Positions 18,945 through 30,126 are shown, counted from the stretch's first letter. The stretch: DNA of 64,000 nt from Maea johnstoni (GCA_963942565.1 OZ012685.1:17846829-17910828), one strand, 5' to 3'. The notes: a model not told the origin generated them from the letters alone. Translations and numbers: made by a program.

Positions 18945-19640
18945 TTATAAAAGATGGGGAATAGCCATTCACAGTTATCAGGACACCTTATGTGACAGAA
19001 AGACGAGATGTTGATAACGATAAGAATTTTGGAGTTTATCCCTTTCGTGTTGGGAGGATTCTTGTAATCTGACATCTCCATGTGGAGATTTCTTATAAAA
19101 AAAACTTTGAGAAAAGATTTTGACTGAAAGTTGTGTATCAGAATACCTACACACTGTAGGGAAAGTTAAAAGTTCTGAAAATAAAATGATATTTGCTCTT
19201 AAGGATCTAGGTTCGTTTAATAATAAAACGGATTTGAAAAAAATAGTTGTTTATATATTACATTATCCTGGGCATAATTTTATTCTAGAGAGAGAGAAGC
19301 ACAGAAGTTAGTTACAAGATTTTTCAGTCGTGGCCAGAAAGATAATCAATAAAATACTTTAAATGAAAAAGTAAAACAAATTTAAGTGGTATTGAGAAAT
19401 TGAAAATATAGCTGATGCTCTAATGTTATTATGAAAAATAAGTGAATAGAATATATGGGGATAACTTAAGTAAAGATGTCTTTGACAGGAACCCCCCTTA
19501 GGCATTATTAGCAAGAGATTCAGCTCTTTCATTTACTGTTTGATTTCACAAATTAGTTTTAAAAGTAGATTTAGAGTATGTACAAGGGTGTAGATTATTT
19601 AAGGAATGTATTAGTATTTATGGAATTTTATGTGTATTAT
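18945..19640. other. WDR90 intron 3, remainder
   Basis: AT-rich intron sequence with no recognised element. Confidence 0.5.
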
Positions 19641-19659
19641 TTATTGAATGCTACTTCAG

Positions 19660-19824
19660 GGTAATTTGGGGACCTTGGACGTATCGACACGGGCCTACAC
19701 CACTCTCATGAGATCACACACTGACAGTATCTTCTGTGTGGCAATGGATCCGATGCGCAGGCATCTGGCAACAGCATCAGCTGATCACACCATCAGAGTC
19801 TGGGACTCGGACACATTGCAACAG
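19660..19824 (+). CDS. WDR90: WDR90, exon 4 in view
   Basis: Encodes GNLGTLDVSTRAYTTLMRSH, then DSIFCVAMDP and ATASADHTIRVWDSDTLQQ. This is a textbook WD blade with the HT/S..VWD pattern, aligned with RSHTAPVLALAM..TVSQDRTVRIWD of vertebrate WDR90 as I recall it. Phase 0 at both ends, acceptor CTTCAG, donor CAG|gtaagt, 55 codons. Confidence 0.92.
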
Positions 19825-20447
19825 GTAAGTGGCGCCACCTATCGGTCCCTGCCCACATTAGGCAAGAAACAAGCGATGACTTAATGAGGGCATGGAACCA
19901 GGATGTGTTCGAGTTATTTTGTATAGCTTTGTTCCATTAGTTTGTTTTTACTTTGTGTAATCCACATTATTATAAAAATTGAAATGATATTTTATTTACC
20001 TATTTATGCTGCTTATAGTTCCCCACGAAAAGTCAAGTGAGAAACTACTGTATACTATTGAAATAGGTATCTACTAATATAAAAAATACCTCACTGATAA
20101 AGCATTCATTCACCTATGAAGGACAATTCCAACATGAATAAAACATAGGCTCAAATAGTTTCTTAGGGTATTGTCCTAAAATGGCCACGCCGAGTGCTTC
20201 CATTTTTTGTGTGTTAGGATGTGTCAAAACGGCAATATTCTTCTTGTATGAAGGGTGGCAGTAGTGGGAACTTGGTTTTAAGTAGAGAATGCCCTAAGAA
20301 ACTTTGTGCCTGTATTTTATTCATGGAGGAATTGTTCTTTTAAAGAGAGTGGCTTAGGATTGATGTTTTGATTTTAATCTATCCTCAGTTTTCTGTTATG
20401 GCATTGATGAATGATTTCATAAATTTATTACTGATTTCTCTCCCCAG

Positions 20448-20587
20448 ATTTATGACTTCAGCGCCCCCCAGGAGTGCCCCTGTACACTAGTGTACCACCC
20501 CACGCAGCAGGTGTTCGCTTGTGGGTTTGAGACGGGATCCGTCAGGGTGTTCAATGTGGCCACTACCAGCATGCTGGCAGAACACAA
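20448..20587 (+). CDS. WDR90: WDR90, exon 5 in view
   Basis: Encodes IYDFSAPQECPCTLVYHPTQ, FACGFETGSVRVFNVATT and MLAEHK. The acceptor is CCCCAG and the donor AACACAA|gtaagg, leaving phase 2. It matches the vertebrate LYDF..HPTRPTFFCGFSSGAVR segment as recalled. Confidence 0.92.
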
Positions 20588-20820
20588 GTAAGGATATGTC
20601 TATGGTTAAAACATTTGAGAGCAATGAGCATTACTGTAACACTGCTCCAATGGCGAATACTTGCAAATTACAGATTCAGAGTTTTTTGGTGTTTGTAGGA
20701 CAAGTATAGGTATAATTTCAAAAGTATACATGCAAACATACATACCATCATTCATTCGTACATACATACATACACACATGTATACATACATACATACACA
20801 CATGTATAAATATATATATT

Positions 20821-21523
20821 ACTGTAAATCCCGTTACTTTACTGATGTTTTTAATTTGTCGATATTTGCCGATCACACTTGATAGGTAAAATAAAAATCG
20901 TAAAATTCGTAAAGCTTCAGATCGGCAAATTTTAGTGATGTCATTGATATGAAATTTTATCGATTTGATTAATTGATACATTTTTCGAATTAATTCTATT
21001 CGATTCGATACGCCGTAACGTGCTCGTAGGGCACAATTATTTATAGGGATGTCATTAATATACCTTTTTTTTTTCAATTTGATAAATTGCTATGCTCTTT
21101 CCGGTATATCAATTCGATTCGATTCGGTTTGATACCCTGTGTCTTGGCCATATGCCTGAGTAAAGTACACCATTCCTTCCAATTTCTCTTACAAAAGCCA
21201 TAGAAAATACTTCAATATTTAGTCAGAGTTTCACTTAGCGTTAGTTTAACAGGAAAATGTCTGGGAAAAGTGTATTTTTTTATTAATAATCATACATTGT
21301 TAGGGTACAGAATATCGATTATTTCAATTCGATACCCAGCCTTTCGATTTGATTTAATTTACAAAGTGAAAATGTCGAATTATCGATTTTTCGACTATCG
21401 ATGACATCCCTAGCAAATTTACGACATTAAATGCTAACATGTTTTTAATTTGCCGATCACATATGATCACGATCGGTAAATTCTTTAAAAGGCTAAATCG
21501 GCAAATTTTGGACACAGTAAATT
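20821..21523. mobile_element. Nested MITEs in WDR90 intron 5
   Basis: An outer element with TTTGCCGATC / GATCGGCAAAT inverted segments appears interrupted by an inner element (about 20,933-21,412) with ends TAGTGATGTCAT and ATGACATCCCTA and ATCGATT/GATTCGAT interior. A further AGGGATGTCATTAATA word near 21,050 suggests the inner part is itself composite. Exact ends are uncertain. Confidence 0.55.
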
Positions 21524-21561
21524 AATCAGATCTACAGTATATACATAAGCGTGTGTGTGTG

Positions 21562-22152
21562 TAGGGCTGCATACCGCTAAGGGTGAAGCGGTACGGTACC
21601 GGTACCAACAAAACGATATGGTATTTTAACGGTACTGCTATCGGTATCTTGAACTATGATAAGTACGTACTTAGCCTAGTTCTTGACATACATAGATAAC
21701 ATATCAATCTCTGTTAAGTGTTTGTACATCGATAAAAGCTGTACTTACACGGCTATAGCGAGTACCATATCGCTGCCGCTATAGTGTTTTTTGTGATTGT
21801 TATCACCACCGCATAGTGGCGCTGTAGTAGCGATATGCAGCGCCACTACGCGGTGGGGATAACAATCACAATAAACACTATGGCAGCGATATGGTACTCG
21901 CTATAGCGTAACTGTGCAATTAACAACTTCACAAGTTCGGCAGCCAAGTAAGTACAACTTTTATCAACATACTTAACAGAGATTGATATGTTATCTCTGT
22001 ATGTCAAGAACTAGGCTAAGTGCTTGCTTTGGTTGCTGTGATTTGCAAAGTACCGATAAGCATACCGTTAAAAACTGAAACGGGTATGCACCGGTATTTT
22101 GCGAAGCGGTATTCGGTACGGTGCTGGTACCGGGTACCGGTGTACAGCCCTA
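21562..22152. mobile_element. Palindromic foldback element, about 590 bp
   Basis: Ends TAGGGCTGCATACCG and CGGTGTACAGCCCTA. The halves are near-complete reverse complements, for example TAGCGAGTACCATATCGCTG against its complement, meeting at GCAGCGCCACTAC around 21,850. It sits inside a (TG)n tract that flanks both ends. Probably a non-autonomous DNA transposon, possibly hAT-like. Confidence 0.75.
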
Positions 22153-22202
22153 TGTGTGTGTGTGTAAGAATTTGTTGCATCATGCATGTTTTCTCTCGCC
22201 AG

Positions 22203-22461
22203 ACAGCACCGCGGCAAAGTGACCGGCATCTGCTACTCACCGAATGGTGACTACCTCTATAGCTGTGGCTCCCTGGGCTCTCTGGCACTTCATGATGCTG
22301 AGAACAACTACCAGCTGATGCGGTTGCTAGGGAACACTGTCGCCAGAGGAGAGGTCCACGGACCAGACGCCTTGACTGTGAGTCCTGATGGACTAAAGGT
22401 GGCATTTGTCGGGCCGTCGGATTTCACTGTCAGCGTTGTGGATGGCAGGTCTTTGGATGAG
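22203..22461 (+). CDS. WDR90: WDR90, exon 6 in view
   Basis: Encodes QHRGKVTGICYSPNGDYLYS, CGSLGSLALHDAENNYQLMR, then PDALTVSPDGLKVAFVGPSD and DGRSLDE. It continues phase 2 from exon 5 (AA|A) and exits at phase 0 at GAG|gtgagt. The AFVGPSxxTVxV stretch matches vertebrate WDR90. Confidence 0.92.
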
Positions 22462-23033
22462 GTGAGTTACACAACTATGCCGGTAGCATCCCAAAAAGCT
22501 TGGTGATTTTGATGGTATATTTCTAAAACAGCTTCTTTTTGTGTTAAGTACATGTTTTATTTTTAAGCACATCATAGCATCGAGTAATTTAATTGCAATA
22601 AATGACAACCTCCATTCAAAGAGTTCCCCCTATAAGTATCAGAACACAATTACATGTAGTTTATTACATAACATGGGAGCCTGTGGTTTCTATGCTTCCA
22701 GGTCACCTGTGTTCAATTTAAGTTGTACTAACTTAAAATATTTTTATCCTTTAATACATATCTCTATATAATATGTTGATATTGCGACAGTTTATTAAAT
22801 GCATACTTTGCGCACCCAATAGAGTCCACATTTATTAAATTGCGCACCATTATTTGAACATTTGATCCCTATATCATTCAACACATGTACACAAAATTTA
22901 AACTGCATCAAAGGCAGCTGGCAGACAAGCACATAACTTTATATGCACAAAATTAACAGGGTATAGAGTACATGTATTAGATTTCTTGTTTTATTTATTA
23001 ACCATAATGAGTATTGATGCTTGACCTTTGCAG
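22462..23033. other. WDR90 intron 6
   Basis: No gene. The segment 22,770-22,870 (TGCGCACCATTATTTG and related words) resembles sequence near 25,970-26,040, so it is part of a dispersed repeat. Confidence 0.5.
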
Positions 23034-23204
23034 TTACTGAGGATAGACATCACGTCTCTCAACCCGGCTGACAACACGCGTACCGTCATCGACTCGGCCG
23101 TGAAGGTTTGCTATACCCCTGCGGGCACCAGGCAGCTCCTGGTCACCACCACCAGCAACCGGCTGCTCAAGTTTGACGCGCGCACAGGAAAACTACTCGC
23201 CGAG
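23034..23204 (+). CDS. WDR90: WDR90, exon 7 in view
   Basis: Encodes LLRIDITSLNPADNTRTVID, SAVKVCYTPAGTRQLLVTTT and SNRLLKFDARTGKLLAE, 57 codons, phase 0 at both ends. It matches the vertebrate LLRVDIGTLDLA...STSSNRVVVLDA segment as recalled. Confidence 0.92.
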
Positions 23205-24475
23205 GTCAGTCAGGGAACGTGGCAACGCCAGGGGGGCATGGTCTTAGCCAGCAGGGCATCTTGGCATATTTTGGACACCCAAACCCTTAAAAAGCACCCC
23301 TAGGACACCCAATTTTTTATGTTGAAAATTTCTTAAAATGTCAATCTCAAGTTTATAATTGATTTGACATGACATTGTATAAGGATATTATGCCTTATTT
23401 TGATAAATGTGTACATGTTTATGGTTGAAATCTGAGTATATTGTGATCCCCCTTAAAAATTTGGACGCCCAAAAATTTTAGAATTTAAAATAAGTTTTAA
23501 TTAGTGGTGAAACTGGCATAGATATGAGTGATCGAAAATGCCTTCCAATATTTTTATCTGCAGACTGGAATATAGATTATTTAAGGTATAATATACTCAT
23601 CTGGGGCAGCAAATGTTCATCAATGCCACTATTATGCCATATTAGTAGGCTAAATGTGACCAAAAACTTCTTGCCTTACTGAAAAAATCGGTATATATGT
23701 GTGTGTGTTTGGGAGGGTAGGGGGAGTAAACATTGGTGTCATTTAGGCTATCTGGAGTTTATAGGGATGTCTGCTCCATCTTTACATTAGAGATATGAAA
23801 CTAAAATTTGCATTCCTCAATATCTTTCATAAGAGCAGCTGACATATATATTTTTCGAACACTGCAAATACTGTTTTTCTATGGTAATGGACCTGTACGC
23901 TTGGATCCTCCAGCATGAAAATAGTAGTAGGTTGACGATACCAACTATTGCATTCCAATTTTTGCTTCAACACTTATTTCAATTCTTTAGGTCATTGTGG
24001 CCCTTAGTGTGATTTTCTTTAAGGGGGAAGGAGCAAAGCTTTCAGAAACCCAAATCTAGTCATTTGTATGGAGAATCACTGAAAGTGATTTGCTTTATTC
24101 AAGCTTAGATCCATAAAAAACAAGTGGATATGAAACCAGTTGGTCAACCTAAACAAGCTGGCTGCTGCGAATAGCCCAAAAGTCACGTTCTGCGCATGTT
24201 GGTGTGCAGGTTTCTTTGTAATATAAGCGTTGGTCTTTGTTTCCTAGTGACATCACACTGAGGTCCAATTTGAGACCCTTGGAATAGCCAGGTTGTGTGC
24301 ATATAGTAATTGGTCTCTTGCTATATATCCATTATTTTTATTCATCTGAGGTTCAAGAAAGAAAAAAGAACATAGTTTTAATAAAACCTAAATGTAGTTA
24401 TTTGTACAAAGAAATATTGCTAAACCTGCCACTCTTGTACAAGGCTGAATTCCCTTCTCACAATATTCCCTGCAG
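23205..24475. other. WDR90 intron 7
   Basis: The segment 23,225-23,480 carries a dispersed repeat (GGACACCCAA, AATCTGAGTATATTGTG) also present near 29,655-29,870 and 60,255-60,560. The segment 24,190-24,310 resembles 33,390-33,550 (GGTCTTTGTTTCCTAGTGAC). No other gene seen. Confidence 0.5.
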
Positions 24476-24604
24476 ATTGCCAATGTTCACCGTAGTGGGA
24501 TCTCGGCTCTCCACGTCAGCGAAGATGGCCGCCATCTTGTCACTGCCGGAGACAAGGTCATCAAGGTCTGGGACTATCACATGAGACTCGACCTCAACTT
24601 CCAG
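24476..24604 (+). CDS. WDR90: WDR90, exon 8 in view
   Basis: Encodes IANVHRSGISALHVSEDGRH, LVTAGDKVIKVWDYHMRLDL and NFQ, a WD blade ending in KVWDY as in vertebrate WDR90 (TIKVWDYA). Phase 0 at both ends, acceptor CTGCAG, donor CAG|gtatgc. A degenerate copy of its 3' end and donor lies at 24,810-24,840. Confidence 0.92.
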
Positions 24605-24809
24605 GTATGCTAAACAAAATATCACTACCGAAAAAATTGATCGAAGAGCCTTTACGGATATGAACAAGGGACTATTGATATCAATATACATTACCTCTAC
24701 ATATCATGAGGCTTGCCTGATCAATCGCTCCACTGACAGTCGTCAAAAAGTTTAACTCCCCAGGTTGGCCATAGATGGCGCTTCTGAGTGGACCGTAGGT
24801 TATGTGTCA

Positions 24810-24840
24810 GACTTGACCTCAACTTACGGGTATGCTACAC
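24810..24840 (+). repeat. Extra copy of the exon-8 donor junction
   Basis: ACTTGACCTCAACTTACGGG followed by TATGCTACA repeats the end of exon 8 (CTCGACCTCAACTTCCAG|gtatgctaa). The GT is shifted by a change to GGGTATG. Confidence 0.65.
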
Positions 24841-25034
24841 GCTATATAAATGAAAGCATCGGGGACTTTTTATCACATGGCAAACAACACTAACTATCAG
24901 GATTGTTTAACATAATATTACTATTAAACATTTTACAAAATAAGGGTTTAGAAAGTATCAATATAAGAGTGATTGTGATAAATGAATGGCAATTTTTTTA
25001 CCATATCAAAGAATTACAAAAGTAATCAGGGCAA

Positions 25035-25073
25035 GTATTGTTATTATCATCATTATTATCATCATTGTTACTA

Positions 25074-25110
<37 letters not shown>

Positions 25111-25122
25111 TATTATTATGAT
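25035..25122. repeat. (ATT)n microsatellite
   Basis: TTATTATTATTATTATTATT interspersed with ATC triplets. Confidence 0.9.
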
Positions 25123-25206
25123 TGTTTTAAGTTATTGCATTGATATTTTCATTTATTTAACCCTTCCCTGTCAGGTTGTCTATTGTTTGTATTGTGTTGT
25201 TTGCAG

Positions 25207-25390
25207 GTGTTCATCGGCCACTCTGGTCAGATCAGCAAGGTTTACTTCAGCCCAGATCACCTGAGTCTGATCAGCACGGGGGAGGCGCTCTTCATCTGGG
25301 ACTTCCTGTCGCGTCCCCGAGAGATCCCGCGCCCCGAGGGCAGGACGCCCGTCAAGAGCTATCTACCAGCACAAGACAACCAGGGCCAAG
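25207..25390 (+). CDS. WDR90: WDR90, exon 9 in view
   Basis: Encodes VFIGHSGQISKVYFSPDHLS, LISTGEALFIWDFLSRPREI and SYLPAQDNQGQ. This is a WD blade (GHS...FIWD) followed by the low-complexity linker that separates the WDR90 propellers. It leaves at phase 1 at CCAAG|gtacct. Extra copies of its 3' junction occur in the next intron. Confidence 0.92.
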
Positions 25391-25589
25391 GTACCTAGTC
25401 ACACTTATCCAGACCCATCCTTAAAAGGGCTGAACCCTGTAGGTGTTGTGACGGGGGGTTAGGGGTCAGGCAGAAAATTTACATTTGAATATATTCTCAA
25501 ACCCGCTAACAAAATCCACACACAGGATGACACTATTTCCACGGATAGTATATATGTGGTTTGAGTACTCAAACAATTAAGAATAGCTC

Positions 25590-25940
25590 ATCATAGAGCT
25601 ATCTACCAACACAAGATGACCAGGGCCAAGGTTCCAATTGACACTATTGTTTACTGTATACGGCTTTAATTTGGAGTGCTAACAATTTCATTTTACAGCC
25701 CTGCTGGAGGGTATTTTCAACTTCATTAAATTTGTGCAATCAAGCACTCAAACTATACAAATGCAAAGCAGGATATTTAATTTAAAGAATGTTAATTTGG
25801 CGCTATCATGGGAAGCGCGAAAATTAAACTCCTGTCAAAAAATACTAGTTATACAGTACCATGTTCATTTTGCAGCAGTTAAATTAATGCATGCTACCTA
25901 CCAGTACAAGATGACCAGAGCCAAGGTACCAAGTAACGCT
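25590..25940 (+). repeat. Two extra copies of the exon-9 donor junction
   Basis: GAGCTATCTACCAACACAAG...GGCCAAGGTTCC (about 25,593-25,640) and CTACCTACCAGTACAAGATG...GCCAAGGTACC (about 25,893-25,935) repeat the end of exon 9 and its donor. Confidence 0.75.
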
Positions 25941-26409
25941 GTTGTATACCATGATAATTTTGCGGCAGTTGAATTAATGCATACTTTCTGCACCTCTGAA
26001 GTCCACATTGATTAAACTGCACACCATTATTTGGACATCCAAATCTCTATGCTAGTATTGTTCAAAACTCTGACGTGATAGCTTGTCATGCATCATCCGT
26101 ATGCAAAAATTAAACTGATACCACACTTTTCCATTGATAGTATATGTGTTTTGTGTACTTAAAAAATTAAGAATAGAGGTAGTGATTAGATCATGCTCTT
26201 AGCCTTAATTTACATTCAAAAGTATTTACATTCAAAAGTATCTAAGTTCCAGACTGCTCTTGCCAAGGAGATTTCTATGCATGAATGGATCAATTATACA
26301 GTTTCATACCTATATTAAACATAAAGATATGAAATGTTTGGTAGTAATGCACTAGTTATTGACTAATGGGTACAACGCCTGTCAGGAATCTACCAATCTT
26401 TTATTCCAG

Positions 26410-26574
26410 ACGTCGATGCTGCCGGGACCTTTAGAAGCCCTGTTAGGCGTAGTCTTGGCAATTCCTTCTCTGACCTGCCCAGGACAAGTCCTCCCAAGCC
26501 TACGGAGTACCTGCCGCCAAAGAGAATAGAGGACATCAGCGCCATTCTTAAGCAGGGAAACGGAAACACTGCAG
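26410..26574 (+). CDS. WDR90: WDR90, exon 10 in view
   Basis: Encodes DVDAAGTFRSPVRRSLGNSF, SDLPRTSPPKPTEYLPPKRI and EDISAILKQGNGNTA. This is the disordered proline/serine-rich linker between propellers, less conserved than the WD exons. Phase 1 in and phase 1 out (GCAG|gttggg). Assignment rests on phase and position. Confidence 0.85.
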
Positions 26575-26582
26575 GTTGGGCT

Positions 26583-26804
26583 TACCGTAAACTCTTATTA
26601 TATGGGACACTTTATTAATTGCAATTTTTGTGGGTTGATGGTGGTCCATGTTTTCTGAAAATACAGATAAAGCCGAGTAACAATGGCCCAGACTTCCCAA
26701 ATAAACTAGAAAGGGGTTTACCCAGAGATACCAATATTTATTTTGCAAAATGATAATACTGGCCCCAATTATTGGGTGGTCTAAAAATCTGGGAACTTAC
26801 GGTA
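26583..26804 (+). mobile_element. TACCGTAAA-type MITE, copy 2
   Basis: TACCGTAAACTCTTA start and GGGAACTTACGGTA end, TA on both flanks, with a TGGTCCATGTTTTCTGAAAA interior shared with the copies at 16,166 and 31,897. Confidence 0.65.
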
Positions 26805-27631
26805 CTATCAATATAAGCTTTATATAGATTAGCCTAGTCAAAGGCCAAGAAGCCTTTTGTCATGTCTTTTTCGCAGAATATTCAATACCAAATCACATAG
26901 GAGTTGAGCTTTAATTATTGTTATATTTCTATAATTGCCTTCTTTATGACCATTGATAGATGACATTTGCTTGGTTTGGAACATAGTGAATATCCACCCT
27001 GGCTGTCTCCACCCTGACAACCTAAGAAACTATTACCTAAAGTCATAAAGTACAAATGTATCAGAATAATAAAAAGCAGGATTTAATTAATCAATGGCTC
27101 AGAAGCTAGTCTATAGTAGAGCTGCACTCACCACTCACAAACTCGAGTGGCTCGAGCACTAGGGCAGGCGAGCTAAGCTCGAGCTGAAGTCGTCAACTTG
27201 CGAACTCTTCTAACACAAATGTAACACAGAGAACCTAACACAAACTTTCTTATTACTGCTTATCGCTGTCATGTTGTGTTTACAATCCCTAATGTATACA
27301 GGCAGTGTTGAGCATTATAGTGACCTTTGTACCGCTCTATAGCAAGCAATATGTATATATAGATGTATTCTTCTATGCAAGCACATTTTAAAATGAAATA
27401 ACCATGTAAATATTAGTAATTCTCCATCAGTATTTGTTTCTTGATTGATGGGCTGAATAATGAATATTCATTTTAAAAACCTTGCGTTCACAAGCTCATG
27501 AGCGAAAATGGTGGTGAGCTCATGAGTTGATCTCCCTCTGTGAGACAGTTGAACTATTCAACTTTCTATAGTTGTTAACCTCCATAGTATTGAATAGTAT
27601 TTTGAGACACCAACAAACATTCATTACTCTT

Positions 27632-27832
27632 TTAACCCCTCCGATGCTGAAGCTACTTTCGTTCAAAGCACAAGGATGCAAAAAGTTTTGATAACCATCT
27701 AAACTCTGTCATGTTGGTATTCATTGGATAGGTCTCACTGAGTACTCTCAGATGTGTACCCATATGCCAGAGACATTTTTTAGGGTTTTTTGTATCATTT
27801 TGTATTGGCCAAATTAGCAACCAGAGGGTTAA
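27632..27832 (-). mobile_element. MITE family A copy (minus)
   Basis: TTAACCCCTCCGATGCTGAAG start, CCAGAGGGTTAA end, TTAA on both sides. Confidence 0.7.
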
Positions 27833-27902
27833 GTGTAGGTGTTTGGCAAAGAACAATAGAGCAAATGCATGCAAGTATTTTAGTTCTATATTTGATTTGT
27901 AG

Positions 27903-28174
27903 GTGGAGCTGTTTATGAGAGTGATTCAGAGGAATCAGGAACGGGAGAAAGGGAAGAGGTTCTCATAGGTCCAGAGCTACAGGATCAGAACAGGGGAGAA
28001 TCACCAACTCATAGTGTAGTTCTATATTTGATTTGTAGGTGGCGCTCTTTATGAGAGTGATTCGGAGGAATCAGGAACGGGAGAAAGGGAAGAGGTTCTC
28101 ATAGGTCCAGAGCTACAGGATCAGAACAGGGGAGAATCACCAACTCATAATGTAGTTCTATATTTGATTTGTAG
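27903..28174 (+). repeat. Two upstream copies of WDR90 exon 11
   Basis: Copies starting at 27903 and 28039 (period exactly 136 bp) repeat the acceptor TTGATTTGTAG and the whole exon, but end CATARTGTAGTT, where the good donor GTAGGT of the third copy has become GTAGTT. Reading through from either copy meets a stop in the next one. Confidence 0.88.
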
Positions 28175-28287
28175 GTGGCGCTCTTTATGAGAGTGATTCA
28201 GAGGAATCAGGAACGGGAGAAAGGGAAGAGGTTCTCATAGGCCCAGAGCTGCAGGATCAGAACAGGGGAGAATCACCAACTGATAAT
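28175..28287 (+). CDS. WDR90: WDR90, exon 11 in view (third copy)
   Basis: Encodes GALYESDSEESGTGEREEVL, IGPELQDQNRGESPTDN. This is an acidic linker exon, phase 1 in and phase 0 out at AAT|gtaggt. Of the three tandem copies this has the best donor and is the only one that keeps the frame into the next exon, so it is the likely functional one. I recall no clear vertebrate counterpart. Confidence 0.8.
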
Positions 28288-28418
28288 GTAGGTTTGCCAG
28301 AATTGGATGCAGCATTATTTAGGGGGAATTATTTCTGTAGAACTAAGCCAATATGTAAATGAATTATTATATTATGAATTAATATGACAAAGCATGGCTT
28401 CAACGATGAGCGAAGCTC

Positions 28419-28627
28419 TTAACCCTTCCAATGCTAAAACTACTTTCACCCAAAAAATAAGAATGCAAAGAATTTTGAATACCATCTAATCCCTGTCATG
28501 TTGGTATTCATTGGATAGTAGGGTACTCTCAGATGAGTACCCATATTCCAGGGTTGCCATTAATTGTTCAGGTTCTTTTTTATGATTTTGTATTGGCGAA
28601 ATTAGCAACCAGCAGCGTAAGGGTTAA
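28419..28627 (-). mobile_element. MITE family A copy (minus)
   Basis: TTAACCCTTCCAATGCTAAAA start, AGCGTAAGGGTTAA end, TTAA on both sides, internal GGGTACTCTCAGATGAGTACCC hairpin. Confidence 0.75.
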
Positions 28628-29050
28628 CATAGCTGCAATCTTTTACCCGTAGTGCCAGCATGTTTTGCGAGCTATGTAGTTAATGCTGAAAAAAAACAAT
28701 GGCGCGCGTGTATCACATACGCAATTTGGCGCCAGTTTCTAAGGAAAATAAACACTGCACATCACAACACACGCATATTACCATTGTTGAATTAGTGCAT
28801 AGGTTTCACGGTAAAATGCGTATATTTCTCATTTTTGTCCGCAATTGGGCCTGGGAATGAGCATGACAAAGCTCAGTGTTTACCCATTTCACGCGACTCT
28901 GACATCACTTCCTTTTTAAATTCAGGACCCGGACGTACCATAATTTGGTTAATAAAAAATGAAGGCCATTGTACTCCTGACAACAATGAGGCATCTCGTG
29001 CATTACCATTTTATGCCCTACGCTTCGCTTGTTATGATTAAAAATTATAA

Positions 29051-29096
29051 ATTCTGGGTGCCAGACCATGTTGCCATGCCCATTTTTGTCGTAGCC
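29051..29096 (-). pseudogene. Inverted, diverged copy of part of WDR90 exon 13
   Basis: On the minus strand the stretch GGCTACGACAAAAATGGGCA then TGGCAACATGGTCTGGCACC matches exon 13 (29922-30024), giving GYDKNGHGNMVWHPE against GYNGNGRGNMVWHPE. It has no splice sites and the similarity ends abruptly. Confidence 0.6.
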
Positions 29097-29204
29097 TTTC
29101 ATTTTTCTAAATATTTTTCAAAGAAAATGCTTCAAAGCAAAATGGGGTTTACCTGATCAAAAACTAGTGGAGCCACCTATAATATATTGACATTCCTTTG
29201 CTAG

Positions 29205-29390
29205 GGAATTACCATTAGCAGATACGAGAGTTTGGGTCAGAGTCCTCAGGTCCAGTCCCATAAGAGACACCAGATACCCACAAAGAGCCCTGCTGCTGAG
29301 GGTAAAAAGGGGCAGAAACTAGTGGCGCCATCTAGACCGACAGTTCTCAAGCATTTCCAGCAGAGGGAAAAGAAGTTTGCAATGGCACAG
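29205..29390 (+). CDS. WDR90: WDR90, exon 12 in view
   Basis: Encodes GITISRYESLGQSPQVQSHK, RHQIPTKSPAAEGKKGQKLV and APSRPTVLKHFQQREKKFAM. A lysine/glutamine-rich linker, 62 codons, phase 0 at both ends, acceptor TTTGCTAG, donor CAG|gtgagt. Confidence 0.85.
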
Positions 29391-29921
29391 GTGAGTTGGA
29401 GAATTTTTACTACTGTATAATATGTAACATGATTGTGAGTGATTCTTTTTTTCGTTTATTTGGAGTTGGTCATTTTTCCTTATTCACCCATTTCATGTGT
29501 AAAAACGGACTTTGTGAATTGGAAATAATTAAAGGTAAACATATTTTTGTGGGGTAATTTCTCAATACCAGGTTACTTTAAAATACAAATTGCTTTACTC
29601 GCCAAATGAAGAAATGTTAATATCTTATGTGTTACACAAAATTCCTTACAAATACTTTTAGGTGTCCTGAAGGGTGGTTTTTGAGGGTTTAATACTAGTC
29701 CATTGGTATAGTATATGTACATTATGCTTTATTTCATCAAGTAAATACATTTGTATTGTGGTAATCTGAGTATTTTGTGGTTTCCCTTGAAAAATAGGAT
29801 GCCCGAAATCTGTACAATTGCCAATTTTGGACACCCTGTTCCTAAATCCTGGCTAGAACCCTGCCTGTACCTATCTGTAATGGTGAGTCACCAGAGCACA
29901 TGTTTTCTCTGCTTTCTACAG
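29391..29921. other. WDR90 intron 12
   Basis: The segment 29,655-29,875 carries the dispersed repeat with GTGTCCTGAAGGG, AATCTGAGTATTTTGTGG and CCTAAATCCTGGCTAGAACC, shared with intron 7 and 60,255-60,560. No gene. Confidence 0.5.
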
Positions 29922-30024
29922 AGACGCTACACAGCTCCACCCAATCAGGCAGGACTGCGCCTCAAGGCTGTCATTGGCTACAATGGAAATGGGCGTGGCA
30001 ACATGGTTTGGCACCCGGAAACTG
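29922..30024 (+). CDS. WDR90: WDR90, exon 13 in view
   Basis: Encodes RRYTAPPNQAGLRLKAVIGY and NGNGRGNMVWHPET. This matches vertebrate WDR90 LRLKAVVGYSGNGRANMVWRPDTG (given in pieces, from memory) very closely and opens the next propeller. Phase 0 in, phase 1 out at ACTG|gtaaga. Confidence 0.93.
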
Positions 30025-30126
30025 GTAAGACTATGTAGATAAAGGACGTATCATAGAATGGAGTTCCCTCTTAGGCAAAGGGGATTTCAGGGGTTTGGAA
30101 TAGACAAATTGATGTAAAATACCTAT

